From contig NZ_JAQKGV010000012.1 in the NCBI RefSeq assembly GCF_028617075.1, forward strand, positions 51,043 through 115,042: DNA of 64,000 nt. The letters run 5' to 3'. Made by a program: the position numbers and the translations under genes. The first letter of the stretch is position 1, and every line of letters begins with the position of its first letter. The notes below the pieces were generated by a model, which did no database searches, was not told the origin of the DNA, and saw nothing but the letters and a program-made list of their open reading frames with translations. Of this stretch, positions 34,356 to 45,793 are shown piece by piece. The DNA comes from Rubrobacter calidifluminis. Lineage in GTDB: Bacteria; Actinomycetota; Rubrobacteria; Rubrobacterales; Rubrobacteraceae.

Positions 34356-34889
34356 GTGGGAAGAACAAGGTTACCCGGGAAGGTACGCGAGGCGCAGATC
34401 CTCGGGGTCGCGTTGAGGTCGTTCCGAGAGCGTGGGTTCAAGGGCACCTCGATGTCGGAGATCGCGGAGAATGTCGGGATCAGCAAGGCGGGACTCTATC
34501 ACCACTTCAGGTCCAAAGACGAGCTGCTTTGCGCCCTCTTCGAACCTTCTTTCGGGAGGGTGGAGGAGCTCCTAAAGAGGCGTCCCGGACAGAAGGAACT
34601 GCTGGAAGGGTACCTGGAGATCATGCTCGCAGAGCGGGACCTAGCCACCTTGCTGGCTACGGATCTCTCGGTGCGTACCCGTCCCGGCGTAGGCGAGAAG
34701 GTTGTGGAGTTGATGCGGCGGCTGCGAGAACAGGTGGCCGGAGAGGGAGCTGACCTCAAGCAGATGATACGGGCCGATGGCGCGCTATGGGTGCTGCGCT
34801 CGGCGGTGATCTCCTTCCCCGAAGCTGATGAGCAGACCGTCAGGGAGGTGGCCCTACCGGCCGCCGCAGCGGTACTGAACCTGCCGTAA
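34356..34889 (+). CDS. TetR-family transcriptional regulator
   Basis: A 177-residue regulator. The N-terminal helix-turn-helix is typical (FRERGFKGTSMSEIAENVGISKAGLYHHFRSKDEL, about 23-57), followed by a helical ligand domain of unknown specificity. GTG start with GGAGGTG upstream. It is divergent from the mauE operon, so control of that operon is likely, with the 34206-34223 palindrome as operator. Its last 50 bases overlap the end of pyrD on the other strand. Confidence 0.9.
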   Translation: MGRTRLPGKVREAQILGVALRSFRERGFKGTSMSEIAENVGISKAGLYHHFRSKDELLCALFEPSFGRVEELLKRRPGQKELLEGYLEIMLAERDLATLLATDLSVRTRPGVGEKVVELMRRLREQVAGEGADLKQMIRADGALWVLRSAVISFPEADEQTVREVALPAAAAVLNLP

Positions 34890-35748
34890 GGTCGCGGGCA
34901 CGCAGGCCGTTCTCCTGCAGGTAGAATAAAAACCCTTCCAGGATCTCACGCACATCCCTGACGAAGCTCCCGGAGCCCACCTGGACGGCCGTGGCCCCGG
35001 CGAGCATGAACTCGGCTACGTCGGTGCCGCTCACGACGCCGCCGCAGCCGATGACCGGGACCTCCACGGTGCGGGAGACCTGGTGGACGCAGCGGAGCGC
35101 CACGGGCTTTATCGCGGGTCCGGAGAGTCCTCCCGCGAGGAAGACCCGCCGCGTGCGGGCGTCCACCGCGAGCGCCGGGATGGTGTTTATGAGGGTCAGG
35201 GCGTCGGCCCCGGCGCGCCCGGCTGCTAAAGAGTTTTCCAGGACCCGCTCGCTCGCGAGCTTGGCGAAGAGGGGTTTCTGCGGCATAGCCTCCCGGCAGG
35301 CCGAGACCACCTCCTCGACGGAGGGGGGATGCGAGCAGAAAGTCTCTTCTCCCCTCTCGGTGTTGGGGCAGGAGAGGTTCAGCTCCACGGCGGCCACCCG
35401 TTCGTCACCCGCGAGCCTCCGGCACACCCGGGCGAACTCCCCGGGCGTCTCCCCCGCGACCGAGACGAAGACGGGGAGCCCGACGTCGTAGAGGTCGAGC
35501 TCCGAGAGGAAGGCGTCCAGCCCGGGGTTCTCGAGCCCGATCGAGTTGATCATGCCGGATGGAGCCTCGGCTATCCGGGGAGGAGGGTTGCCCGGGCGCG
35601 GCTCGAGCGTCACCGTCTTCGGCAGCACGGCTCCGAACGCCCCCGCGATCTCCGGCAGCTCCTCTCTGGAAAGCGTGCCCGCCGCCGGGACGAGCGGGGT
35701 GCGCAGCCGGAAGCCGCACAGCTCGACCTCGAGGGTTTCCCTCACCAC
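34840..35748 (-). CDS. pyrD: dihydroorotate dehydrogenase, NAD-linked class 1B catalytic subunit
   Basis: A 302-residue FMN enzyme oxidising dihydroorotate to orotate. The active-site cysteine is Cys127 in NLSCPN; TLEPRPGNPPPR and INSIGLEN belong to the FMN and substrate region. Class 1B is supported by the adjacent pyrK and by Cys instead of Ser as base. The C-terminus (AGSVPLRRPVGPPP) runs antisense over the last 50 bases of tetR and looks atypical, as if the end were replaced when the island joined. It overlaps pyrK by 7 nt. Confidence 0.94.
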   Translation of the reverse strand: MVRETLEVELCGFRLRTPLVPAAGTLSREELPEIAGAFGAVLPKTVTLEPRPGNPPPRIAEAPSGMINSIGLENPGLDAFLSELDLYDVGLPVFVSVAGETPGEFARVCRRLAGDERVAAVELNLSCPNTERGEETFCSHPPSVEEVVSACREAMPQKPLFAKLASERVLENSLAAGRAGADALTLINTIPALAVDARTRRVFLAGGLSGPAIKPVALRCVHQVSRTVEVPVIGCGGVVSGTDVAEFMLAGATAVQVGSGSFVRDVREILEGFLFYLQENGLRARDLTAGSVPLRRPVGPPP

Positions 35749-36485
35749 GCGATCTCCTCTGCGGCGAAGACCGGCCCCTCCGCACAGGCCCGGGCGTAGG
35801 AGAGGCCGCCCGGGCGGCGAACCGGGACGGCGCAGCCCCGGCAGGCGCCGGTGCCGCAGGCCATCCGCTCGCGCACGGCGAGGTACGCGGGGACGCCGGC
35901 TCCGGCCACCGCCCGCAGGGTGGCCGCCGGGCCGCTGGCGTAGAGCGCGCGGTAGCGCGAGAGGTTCCCGATGGCCCCGAGCAGGGCGGCCGGGGGATCA
36001 TCGGGCCCGGTCGGTACGAGCTCCGCCCCCGGGAACAGGCCGCGCAGCCCCTCCACGTAGGCCTCTGGAGCACCAGCCGGCACTTCCAGGAAGACCTCGT
36101 GCTCCACACCCAGCTCCTCCAGGCGCCGGGCGAGGAACCCGAGCGGAGAGACCCACACCCCCCCGCCGACGAGCGCGACCGGCCCCGCCTCCGGGAGCGG
36201 GTAGCCGCGCCCGAGCGGCCCACCGAGGAGCAGATCCCCCTCTTCGCGGGCGAGAAGTTCGGTGCCCCGGCCGCGGACCTCGAACAAAAGAGAGACAACG
36301 TCCCCCTCGAAGTCGTGGACGAAGAAGGGTCGTGAGAGGAAGGGGTCGTAAGAAAGGGTGCTCCCCCCGGGACGGACCATCAGGAACTGCCCGGGCGAGG
36401 GCTCTTCGCCCCGCCAGCGACACCGGAGCAGCCGGTGGGAGCCCAGGCTCTCGCGAGAGACGATCTCCGCCTCGCGCAGCCTCAC
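35742..36485 (-). CDS. pyrK: dihydroorotate dehydrogenase electron-transfer subunit
   Basis: A 247-residue FAD and [2Fe-2S] protein passing electrons from PyrD to NAD. The flavin motif [10 protein letters not shown] is near 63, the NAD region [14 protein letters not shown] near 125, and the iron-sulfur cysteines lie in [15 protein letters not shown] and YARACAEG near the C-terminus. The GTG start at 36485 overlaps the carB stop as GTGA and matches the family N-terminus. Pairing with pyrD is required for class 1B. Confidence 0.93.
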   Translation of the reverse strand: MRLREAEIVSRESLGSHRLLRCRWRGEEPSPGQFLMVRPGGSTLSYDPFLSRPFFVHDFEGDVVSLLFEVRGRGTELLAREEGDLLLGGPLGRGYPLPEAGPVALVGGGVWVSPLGFLARRLEELGVEHEVFLEVPAGAPEAYVEGLRGLFPGAELVPTGPDDPPAALLGAIGNLSRYRALYASGPAATLRAVAGAGVPAYLAVRERMACGTGACRGCAVPVRRPGGLSYARACAEGPVFAAEEIAW

Positions 36486-39400
36486 GCCCTGGCGGGATAC
36501 AAACCCTGCAGCGCGCGCACGCTGCGGGTCTTGCCCCGGATCTTCGACTCTATCCCCTGCACCGCCGCGGCAGCCGCCGAGAGCGTGGTTATGCACGGCA
36601 CCCCGTGCATGAGCGCCCCGCGCCTTATCGCGTAGCCGTCGGTGCGCTCCCGACGCCCCCGCCCGCCGGGGGTGTTCACGATCAGGTCCACCTCCCCCGC
36701 CTCGATGAGCGCGAGCACGTCCTTCCCCGGCTCCCCGATCTTGGGCACCACCCCGACGGAGAGGCCGTTGCTGCGCAATACCTCCGCGGTCCCCTCGCTC
36801 GCCAGGATCTCGAACCCCAGGTCGGCGAACGCCCGCGCCAGCAGGACCACGGCCCGCTTGTCCCGGTCGTTGACCGAGACGTAGACCCTACCGGAGACCG
36901 GCAGCGGCTGCCCTGCCGCGGAGAGGGCCCTGGCGAACGCCCCGCCGAAGGTCTCGTCTATGCCCATCGTCTCCCCGGTCGAGCGCATCTCGGGGCCGAG
37001 CAGCGGGTCCACGTCCGCAAACCGCTCGAACGGCAGAACCGGCGCCTTGACCGAGAAGTGCTCCGGACGGTTCCCCTCGAGCCGCATCTCCGCGAGCTTC
37101 TCGCCGAGCAGGACGCGGGTGGCGATCTTGGCGAGCGGCACCCCGGTCGCCTTGGAGACGAACGGGACCGTGCGCGAGGCGCGCGGGTTGCACTCGATGA
37201 CGAGCACCTCCTCGCCCCGCACGACGTACTGCACGTTCATCAGGCCGACAACGCCGAGCGCGAGCGCCAGGCTCCTGGTGTACTCTTCGATCTTCGCCAC
37301 GACCGGACGCGGCAGCGTGATCGGGGGTATGACGCACGAGGAATCCCCGGAGTGGACGCCGGCCTCCTCGATGTGCTCCATGATCCCACCGATGTAGACC
37401 CGCTCCCCGTCGCACACCGCGTCCACGTCCACCTCGACGTGGTCCTCCATGAAGCGGTCGATGAGGGTCGGGTGCTCGGGCGTGGCACCGGCCTCCGACT
37501 CCAGGTAGCGGTCCAGTTCTTCTTCGGTGTAGACGATCTCCATCCGGCGCCCCCCGAGCACGTAGGAGGGCCGGACGACGACCGGGTAGCCCACCTCGCG
37601 CGCGACCGCCCGGGCCTCCTCGGCGCTCCGGGCCGCACCGAAGCGGGGGTGCGGCATCCCAAGCTCCTCCAGGAGCCGTCCGAAACGGGAGCGGTCCTCG
37701 GCGAGGTCTATCGCCTCGGAGGGGGTGCCAAGGATCCTCACGCCCTCCTGCTCGAGCTCCCGCGCGAGCTTCAGGGGGCTCTGCCCGCCGAACTGCAGGA
37801 TGACCCCCTCCGGCCTCTCCCTCCGGATGACCTCGAGCACGTGCTCGGCGTCGAGCGGCTCGAAGTAGAGCCGGGTCGAGGTGTCGTAGTCGGTCGAGAC
37901 GGTCTCGGGGTTGGAGTTGACCATCACCGCGTCGTAGCCGCTCTCCTTTATCGCGTAGCTGGCGTGCACGCAGGCGTAGTCGAACTCGACCCCCTGCCCG
38001 ATCCTGTTCGGTCCGCTCCCGAGCACCACGATCGAACGGTTCTCCCCCCGCTCGACCTCGTCCTCCTCCTCGTAGGTGGAGTAGTAGTACGGCGTGCGGG
38101 CCGGAAACTCGGCGGCGCAGGTGTCGACCGCCTTGTAGGTCGGCCGGATGCCGAGCATCCTCCTGACGCCCCGGATCACGTCGGTCCGGGTCCCGGCCGC
38201 CGCGGCTATCGCCGCATCGGAGAGCCCGACCCGCTTAGCCTCGAGCAGCTCCCCGGGCTGCATCTCGGGCTGCACCGCCCCCTCGGCGGCGACGATCCGG
38301 GCGACCGAGGCGATGAAGAACGGGTCGATCCTGGTCCTGCGGTATATCTCGGGGATGTCCATCCCGGCCCGAAGCGCCTCGAAGATGGCGAAGATGCGGT
38401 ACGGGTTCGGCTCGTCGAGCTCGGCTTTCACGTCCTGCGGCTCGACCTCGAGCGACGCCATCGCCTTAAGGAGGCTCTCGGTGAACGTCCTGCCGACCGC
38501 CATCACCTCCCCGACCGAATGCATCCGGGTCGTCAGCCGCGGCGCCGCCCCGGGGAACTTCTCGAACGCGAAGCGCGGGATCTTGGTTACCACATAGTCG
38601 AGCGCCGGCTCGAAGGAGGCCGGGGTCACCCCCGTGATGTCGTTCGGGATCTCATCCAGCCTCAGCCCGCAAGCGAGCTTGGCCGCGATCTTCGCGATCG
38701 GAAAACCCGTCGCCTTGCTCGCCAGCGCACTCGAACGCGAAACGCGCGGGTTCATCTCGATCACGTAGAAGTCGTCGCTCCCCGGATCGACCGCGAACTG
38801 GATGTTCGATCCCCCCGTCTGTACCCCGATCTCCCGTATTATGCGTATAGCTGCGGTGCGGAGGGCCTGGTACTGCCTGTCGGAGAGGGTCTGGGCGGGG
38901 GCGACGGTGATGGAGTCGCCGGTGTGGACGCCCATGGGGTCGACGTTCTCTATGGAGCAGATGATGACGACGTTGTCGTCGAGGTCGCGCATGACCTCGA
39001 GCTCGAACTCCTTCCAGCCGGCGATGCTGCGCTCGACGAGGACGCTGTGGACGGGGCTTGCGGCGAGCCCTTCGGCGACCGAGCGCCGGAGCCCCTCGAG
39101 GGTGGTCGCCATCGAGCCGCCCTTGCCGCCCAGGGTGAAGCTGGGGCGGATGATGAGGGGCAGTCCGATCTTCTCGGCGAGCTCCTCGGCCTCGGCGACG
39201 CTCTTCACGGTCCTGCTCTCGGGGACCTTGAGGCCGATACGCTCCATCGCGTCGTGGAAGAGCTTGCGGTCCTCGGCCTTGCGGATCGAGGCGACCGACG
39301 CCCCGAGCAGCTCCACGCCGAGCTCGTCGAGGACGCCCGCCTCGTAGAGCTCGACGGAGATGTTGAGGGCGGTCTGGCCGCCCAGGGTCGGGAGCAGGGC

Positions 39401-39652
39401 GTCGGGCCGCTCGCGGCGCAGGATCTCCGCGACCGTCTCCGCGTCGAGCGGCTCGATGTAGGTGGTATCGGCCACCTCGGGGTCGGTCATGATCGTCGCC
39501 GGGTTCGAGTTGACCAGGATGACCCGGTAGCCCTCGTCGCGCAGCGCGCGGCAGGCCTGGGTGCCCGAGTAGTCGAACTCGGCGGCCTGCCCGATCACGA
39601 TCGGCCCGGAGCCGATGATGAGTATGCTCTCTATGTCCTCGCGCCGGGGCAT
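36482..39652 (-). CDS. carB: carbamoyl-phosphate synthase large subunit
   Basis: A 1056-residue enzyme with two homologous ATP-grasp halves (first half [30 protein letters not shown]; second [23 protein letters not shown] near 555). It makes carbamoyl phosphate from bicarbonate, ammonia from CarA and two ATP. The C-terminal regulatory MGS-like domain ([18 protein letters not shown]) where UMP and ornithine act is present. The length is normal. It follows carA after one base. Confidence 0.97.
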   Translation of the reverse strand: MPRREDIESILIIGSGPIVIGQAAEFDYSGTQACRALRDEGYRVILVNSNPATIMTDPEVADTTYIEPLDAETVAEILRRERPDALLPTLGGQTALNISVELYEAGVLDELGVELLGASVASIRKAEDRKLFHDAMERIGLKVPESRTVKSVAEAEELAEKIGLPLIIRPSFTLGGKGGSMATTLEGLRRSVAEGLAASPVHSVLVERSIAGWKEFELEVMRDLDDNVVIICSIENVDPMGVHTGDSITVAPAQTLSDRQYQALRTAAIRIIREIGVQTGGSNIQFAVDPGSDDFYVIEMNPRVSRSSALASKATGFPIAKIAAKLACGLRLDEIPNDITGVTPASFEPALDYVVTKIPRFAFEKFPGAAPRLTTRMHSVGEVMAVGRTFTESLLKAMASLEVEPQDVKAELDEPNPYRIFAIFEALRAGMDIPEIYRRTRIDPFFIASVARIVAAEGAVQPEMQPGELLEAKRVGLSDAAIAAAAGTRTDVIRGVRRMLGIRPTYKAVDTCAAEFPARTPYYYSTYEEEDEVERGENRSIVVLGSGPNRIGQGVEFDYACVHASYAIKESGYDAVMVNSNPETVSTDYDTSTRLYFEPLDAEHVLEVIRRERPEGVILQFGGQSPLKLARELEQEGVRILGTPSEAIDLAEDRSRFGRLLEELGMPHPRFGAARSAEEARAVAREVGYPVVVRPSYVLGGRRMEIVYTEEELDRYLESEAGATPEHPTLIDRFMEDHVEVDVDAVCDGERVYIGGIMEHIEEAGVHSGDSSCVIPPITLPRPVVAKIEEYTRSLALALGVVGLMNVQYVVRGEEVLVIECNPRASRTVPFVSKATGVPLAKIATRVLLGEKLAEMRLEGNRPEHFSVKAPVLPFERFADVDPLLGPEMRSTGETMGIDETFGGAFARALSAAGQPLPVSGRVYVSVNDRDKRAVVLLARAFADLGFEILASEGTAEVLRSNGLSVGVVPKIGEPGKDVLALIEAGEVDLIVNTPGGRGRRERTDGYAIRRGALMHGVPCITTLSAAAAAVQGIESKIRGKTRSVRALQGLYPARA

Positions 39653-39653
39653 G

Positions 39654-40763
39654 CTAGGCCACCACCTTTCCGCCGGAGGCCGCCGCGACGAACTCGTCGA
39701 AGAGGTAGCCCGAGTCGCGCGGTCCGGGGCTCGACTCGGGGTGGTACTGCACGCTCCAGGCGCCCGCGGCGTCGCAGCGGAGCCCCTCGACCGTGCCGTC
39801 GTAGAGGTTGCGGTGGGTGAGCGCGACGCCCTCGGGCATCGTCTCCTCCCGGATCGCGAAGCCGTGGTTCTGCGAGGTGATCTCGATGCGCCCGGTCGAA
39901 AGGTTCCTCACCGGGTGGTTCGCCCCGTGGTGCCCGAAGGGCATCTTGTACGTCTCGCAGCCGAGCGCGAGCCCGAGGAGCTGGTGCCCCAGGCAGATCC
40001 CGAAGACCGGTAGCTCACCGAGCAGCGGTTTGAGGCGCTCTATCGCCGCCTCGAGCGCCGCCGGGTCGCCGGGGCCGTTGGAGAGGAAGAGCCCGTCGGG
40101 AGAGGAGGCGAGGATCTCCTGCGGGGGCGTGGCGCCGGGCAGGGCGAGCACCGAGGCGCCGCGGCTCCTGAGCTCGCGGTAGATCGAACCCTTCACCCCG
40201 TAGTCGAGCGCGGCGATGCGGCAGCGCTCCTCGCCGATGGCGGGCAGCAGCGTGGGCTCGGTGAGCTGGGCGCTCGAAGAGGCGAGGTCGAGCCCGACCA
40301 TCTGCGGGTGGGAGCGGGCCCTCTCCCTGAGGGCCTGGACGTCGTCGGTCTCGGTCGAGATCACGCCGCGCATCGCACCCGCCGTGCGGATGTGGCGGGT
40401 GAGCGCGCGGGTGTCTATGCCCTCTACCCCGATCACCCCGGCCTCATCGAGCATCTCCGCGAGCGAGCGCTCGCTTGCCCAGTTGCTGTGGTAGGGGGTG
40501 TACTCGCGCACCAAAACGCCCGCGGCCTGCACCCGTCTGGATTCCTCGTCGCCGGGGATGACGCCGTAGTTACCGATCAGGGGATAGGTGAACAGCACGA
40601 TCTGACCCCGGTAGGAGGGGTCTGTGATCGTCTCCTGGTAGCCGACCATGCTCGTCGTGAAGACCACCTCGCCGGCCGTCTCGCCCTCGCCGGCGAAACT
40701 CCACCCCCGGAAGGCCGTCCCGTCCTCCAGGACGACCAGGGCCTTGTTACGTCCGTACTCCAA
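39654..40763 (-). CDS. carA: carbamoyl-phosphate synthase small (glutaminase) subunit
   Basis: A 369-residue class I glutamine amidotransferase feeding ammonia to CarB. The N-terminal domain begins [16 protein letters not shown]. The nucleophile Cys lies in [15 protein letters not shown] near 268 and the His-Glu pair in [14 protein letters not shown]. It overlaps pyrC by 17 nt. Confidence 0.97.
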   Translation of the reverse strand: MEYGRNKALVVLEDGTAFRGWSFAGEGETAGEVVFTTSMVGYQETITDPSYRGQIVLFTYPLIGNYGVIPGDEESRRVQAAGVLVREYTPYHSNWASERSLAEMLDEAGVIGVEGIDTRALTRHIRTAGAMRGVISTETDDVQALRERARSHPQMVGLDLASSSAQLTEPTLLPAIGEERCRIAALDYGVKGSIYRELRSRGASVLALPGATPPQEILASSPDGLFLSNGPGDPAALEAAIERLKPLLGELPVFGICLGHQLLGLALGCETYKMPFGHHGANHPVRNLSTGRIEITSQNHGFAIREETMPEGVALTHRNLYDGTVEGLRCDAAGAWSVQYHPESSPGPRDSGYLFDEFVAAASGGKVVA

Positions 40764-42053
40764 GCTTCGCTCCCATCCTGTCGTGTACGAGCTCTCCTCC
40801 GACTATGGTACCCACGATCCTGCCCCTCATCCTCCTCCCCAGGTAGGGGCTGTTGTGCGAGCGGCTCGAGAGGCTCTCCCGCTCCACGGTCCACTCCTCC
40901 TCGAGGTCGGCGAGCGCGATGTCCGCCGGGGCCCCCACGGCGAGGCTCCCGAGCCCCCCGACCCATCGCCCCGGCGCGCAGCTCATCGCTTCGACGAGGC
41001 GGGAGAGCGGGAGAGATTCCCCCAGCACCAGCTCCGTGTAGAGGGCGGCGAAGGCCGTCTCGTGCCCGAGGAAACCCGGGGCGGCCTCCTGCAGCGGGAG
41101 CTCCTTCCTCTGCGCCGCGTGCGGGGCGTGGTCGGTCGCGACGAAGTCGAGCGTCCCGTCGCGCAGCGCTTCGATCACCCCCCGGCGGTCCCCCTCGGGC
41201 CTGAGGGGCGGGTTGACCCGGTAGAGCCCCTCGAGCGTGCGCACCAGGTCGTCGGTCAGGGTCAGGTGGTGCGGGGTGGTATCCGCGGTGACGCCGGCGC
41301 GCCCCTTGAAGAAACCGACGAGCGCGGCCGAGAGCGCGGTCGAGACGTGGGTTATGTGCACCCTCGCCCCGGTCTCGGCGGCGAGGACGAGCGCCGCCGC
41401 CGTGGCGGCGTCCTCGGCGCTCGCGGGCGTCGCCGGAACCCCGGCGAGCGCCGCCGCGACCCCGTCGTGCACCACGCCTTTCGCGAGCGAGCGGTCCTCG
41501 CAGTGCAGCAGGACCGCGAGCCCCGCCGAGCGGGCGTAGAGCATCCCGCTCCTCAAGACGTCGGCGTTCTGCGTGCCGGGCCCATCGTCCGAGACGCACA
41601 GCGCCCCCGCTTCCTTCAGCAGGCGCATCTCGGTGAGCTCGCTCCCGGCGAGCCCGGCGTGCAGCGCCGCGGCGACGTACGCCCGCACCCTCGACTCCCG
41701 CTCCGCCCGCCGCACGAGGCCCGAGACGAGCGCGGGTCTGTCCAGCACCGGGTCGGTGTTCGGCATCATCACCACGCCCGTGAACCCGCCCGCCGCGGCC
41801 GCCGCCGAACCGCTCTCGAGGTCCTCCTCCTCTTCGCGCCCCGGCGTCCGCCAGTGGGCGTGCACGTCGACGAAGCCGGGAAAGAGGTGCAGCCCGGAGG
41901 CATCCAGCTCACGCACCCCGTGCAGATCCTCCCCCACCTCGGCCACGCGCCCGCCGCTGATGCGCACGTCCATCACCCCGTCGAGTCCGGAGGAGGGGTC
42001 GAGGACGTGCGCCCCGCGGATGACGAGCTCGCGGTCCGCTCCGCTGCGCGTGC

Positions 42054-42057
<4 letters not shown>
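40747..42057 (-). CDS. pyrC: dihydroorotase
   Basis: A 436-residue amidohydrolase closing carbamoyl aspartate to dihydroorotate. The metal motif [10 protein letters not shown] is near 63, [10 protein letters not shown] and the later His region ITHVS follow, and the catalytic Asp is in DHAPH near 312. The class I motif usually reads DxHxHxR; here Trp precedes Arg, a mild variation. Start and stop overlap pyrB by 4 nt and carA by 17 nt. Confidence 0.94.
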
Positions 42058-43548
<1,491 letters not shown>

Positions 43549-43556
43549 TTAAAGGA

Positions 43557-43575
43557 TGGCCAGTGCTTCTGGCCA
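43557..43575 (-). promoter_or_regulatory. stem-loop in the pyrR leader
   Basis: TGGCCAG-AAGCA-CTGGCCA on the minus strand: a perfect 7-bp stem with a 5-nt loop, directly after the rluD stop and about 42 nt before the pyrR start. No U tract follows, so it is not an ordinary terminator. It could be a PyrR-binding element for translational control, as described in mycobacteria, but the loop has not been matched to a known PyrR consensus. Confidence 0.4.
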
Positions 43576-43577
43576 AG

Positions 43578-44471
43578 TTACCAGAGGTCGAAGGATGAAT
43601 CAAGCGCGTGCGCGGCCTCGCGCAATTCCTCCGGGATCGGCGAGCGGAACTCCATCCTCTCCCCGGTGACCGGGTGCTCGAAGGCGAGGTACTCGGCGTG
43701 CAGCCAGAGCCTCCTGCCAGGGACGGGTTTGCCGTAGAGCGGGTCGGCGTAGACCGGGTAGCCTATGGCGGCGAGGTGCACCCGGATCTGGTGCGTCCTC
43801 CCCGTCTCCAGGCGCACCCCGAGCATCGTGTGCCCGGCGGCCTCCCGCAGCACCTCGAAGTGGGTGACGGCGGGCCTCCCCACCCCGGCGGCCATCAGCG
43901 CCGGGCGCTCCGGGTCGCGCCCGACCGGGGAGTCTATCGTGCCGGTCTCGGGCAGCCCCTCCCCCACGACGAGCGCCCGGTAGATCCTCCGCACCCGCCG
44001 GGCGGCCATCATCTCCACGAGCCGCGAGTAGGCGGGCTCTCCCTTCGCCAGGATCATGAGCCCCGAGGTGTCCCGGTCCAGCCGGTGGACGATCCCCGGC
44101 CTCTGCGGGTCGTCCCCGCCCGCGATGCCCCGGTCCAGGAGCGCGTTCACGAGCGTCCCGGAGGGGTTGCCCGCGCCCGGATGCACCACGAGCCCGGCGG
44201 GCTTGTCCACGACCAGCAGGTGATCGTCCTCGTGGACGACGGGGACGGGGATCTCCTCGGGCGAGGGAACCGTCTCGGGGAGGCGGGCCTCCACGCGCTC
44301 ACCGCCGCGCACCCGGTAGGAGGGCGTGGAAGGGGCGCCGTCCACCAGGAGCTCTCCGTCGCGGATCATACGCTGCACGGCGCTGCGGCTGATCCCGAGG
44401 CGCTCCGCGGCGAGCCTGTCGAGCCGCTCGCCCTCGTCCCCGGGGGAGATCTCGAACCGCCCGGTGCTCAC
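43578..44471 (-). CDS. rluD: RluA/RluD-family 23S rRNA pseudouridine synthase
   Basis: A 297-residue enzyme: an S4 domain (about 10-65), then the catalytic domain with the HRLDRDTSGLM motif holding the catalytic Asp, and GRTHQIRVHLA later. RluD proteins modify helix 69 of 23S rRNA. The GTG start overlaps the yggU stop as GTGA. The usual upstream neighbour lspA is absent here. Confidence 0.92.
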   Translation of the reverse strand: MSTGRFEISPGDEGERLDRLAAERLGISRSAVQRMIRDGELLVDGAPSTPSYRVRGGERVEARLPETVPSPEEIPVPVVHEDDHLLVVDKPAGLVVHPGAGNPSGTLVNALLDRGIAGGDDPQRPGIVHRLDRDTSGLMILAKGEPAYSRLVEMMAARRVRRIYRALVVGEGLPETGTIDSPVGRDPERPALMAAGVGRPAVTHFEVLREAAGHTMLGVRLETGRTHQIRVHLAAIGYPVYADPLYGKPVPGRRLWLHAEYLAFEHPVTGERMEFRSPIPEELREAAHALDSSFDLW

Positions 44472-44782
44472 CCGCCGCGCAGGTACTCGTCGAAGGCCCC
44501 GGCGACGCCCTCCGGCTCCACACCCTTCAGGAAGAGCACCTTCTCACGAGCCGAAGAACCGCGCACCAGCTCCACGTCGGAGGGCTTCATCCCGAGCAGG
44601 CCGGCGACGAATTGGCGCAATTCGGCGTTGGCCCGGCCCTGTGTGGGCGGGGCGCCCACCCGGACCTTGAGCGCATTCCCGCCGTAGCTTCCCGCGATCC
44701 GGCTGCGCCCGCTCCCCGGCGAGACGTGCACCCTCAGCAGCGTCCCACCGTCGCCGGCCTCCAGGAGGAACCCCTCATCCAC
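44468..44782 (-). CDS. yggU: DUF167/YggU-family protein
   Basis: A 104-residue protein of the YggU family of unknown role. The conserved core VHVSPGSGRSRIAG, LKVRVGAPPTQGRAN and a hydrophobic GSSAREKVLFLKG strand are intact. The GTG at 44782 overlaps the divIVA stop by 8 nt. The longer open frame from 44884 is inside divIVA and Arg-rich, a shadow. Confidence 0.85.
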   Translation of the reverse strand: MDEGFLLEAGDGGTLLRVHVSPGSGRSRIAGSYGGNALKVRVGAPPTQGRANAELRQFVAGLLGMKPSDVELVRGSSAREKVLFLKGVEPEGVAGAFDEYLRGG

Positions 44783-45446
44783 GCCCGGAGGCCGCCTCCT
44801 CCCCTTCGCCGGCCTGCGGCGGATCTCCTTCCTCCCGCCCCTCCAGCACCCGCGTCTCCTCTTCCGCCGGGCGGGCCTCCTCATCTGGAGGCTCTTCCTC
44901 CTGCAGGGCGCGCACGGCGTGCAGGTCGAGCCGCTCCCTGAGCGACGCCTCGATCTCCCTGGCCGAGGCCACCTCCGCCCCCTCCATCACCCGCAGGTAG
45001 CCGCTGAGCAGCTCCCTGAAATCCGAGGCGAACCGTTCCTTCGCCGCCTTGAGTGCCTCGTAGGAGGAGCGTGCCTGCTCGATACGCGCGGAGGCGTCGG
45101 AGAGCATCTGGGAGGCCTTCGTCCGCGCCTCCCGCACGATGAGCTCCGCCTCGCGGTTGGCGTTCAGCCGGAGTCCCTCGGCCTCCCTCTTCGCGCTCTC
45201 GCGCACGTCCTCGGCCGCCTTCTCCGCCTGAACCAGAGCCTCGCGGATCGAAGACTCGAGCTCCTCGAACTGCTCCAGGCGCTCCCTTACGCTCGAGATC
45301 TCCTCGTTTATCTTGATGTTCTCGGTGTAGATGCGCTCGAACTCGTCGGCGACGGTCTCAAGGAAGTCCTCCACCTGGGCGGTGTCGTACCCCCGGAAGC
45401 TGCGGCCGAACTCCTTGTTTCGGATATCGAGCGGCTTGATGCTCAT
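44775..45446 (-). CDS. divIVA: DivIVA-family polar growth/division protein
   Basis: A 223-residue coiled-coil protein. The N-terminal membrane-curvature motif is clear: DIRNKEFGRSFRGYDTAQVEDFL (7-29). Long heptad coiled coils fill about 30-155, followed by a Glu/Pro/Arg-rich tail. In Actinobacteria the homologue (Wag31) directs polar wall growth; in rods and cocci it guides septation. It sits after sepF-proC-yggT, the common Gram-positive order. Confidence 0.92.
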   Translation of the reverse strand: MSIKPLDIRNKEFGRSFRGYDTAQVEDFLETVADEFERIYTENIKINEEISSVRERLEQFEELESSIREALVQAEKAAEDVRESAKREAEGLRLNANREAELIVREARTKASQMLSDASARIEQARSSYEALKAAKERFASDFRELLSGYLRVMEGAEVASAREIEASLRERLDLHAVRALQEEEPPDEEARPAEEETRVLEGREEGDPPQAGEGEEAASGRG

Positions 45447-45452
45447 GACTCA

Positions 45453-45791
45453 TCACCCCGTCACAGGTCGGATGAAGTTCGCGATGATCGAGAGCAGTAG
45501 ACTACGCGCTATCGAGAGCCCGATCAAGGCTATGATCGGCGAGAGGTCGAGCGCGATTCCACCGAACTGCAACGCGGGTATCGCCCGCCTTATGGGAGAG
45601 AGGATCGGCCGCACCACGCTGCCGACGATGTCGTAGAGCGCCTGCAGGAAGCTGTTCGAGGGATACCCCGGGAACCAGCTCAAGAGCACGTTTATCAGGA
45701 TGAAGGCGAACAGGATGTAGTAGAAGTAGACGACCACGCCCGCGAGAAGCCGGGCCACGCTGAAGCCGAACGACTGCAGGAGAAGGGCCAC
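45453..45791 (-). CDS. yggT: YggT-family membrane protein
   Basis: A 112-residue protein with three hydrophobic stretches (about 10-37, a re-entrant 65-75 region, 85-105). The family motif SWFPGYPSNSFLQALYDIVGSVVRPILSPIRRAIP is present. YggT proteins sit beside divIVA and sepF in many genomes; their function is not settled, though osmotic shock tolerance has been suggested. Confidence 0.88.
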   Translation of the reverse strand: MALLLQSFGFSVARLLAGVVVYFYYILFAFILINVLLSWFPGYPSNSFLQALYDIVGSVVRPILSPIRRAIPALQFGGIALDLSPIIALIGLSIARSLLLSIIANFIRPVTG

Positions 45792-45793
45792 CG

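Noticed and set aside
35546..39820. A plus-strand open frame of over 1400 codons antisense to carB and pyrD.
   Set aside because: It is the mirror of GC-rich codon structure in carB; it shows no family similarity and is rich in Arg and Pro, and carB on the other strand is certain.
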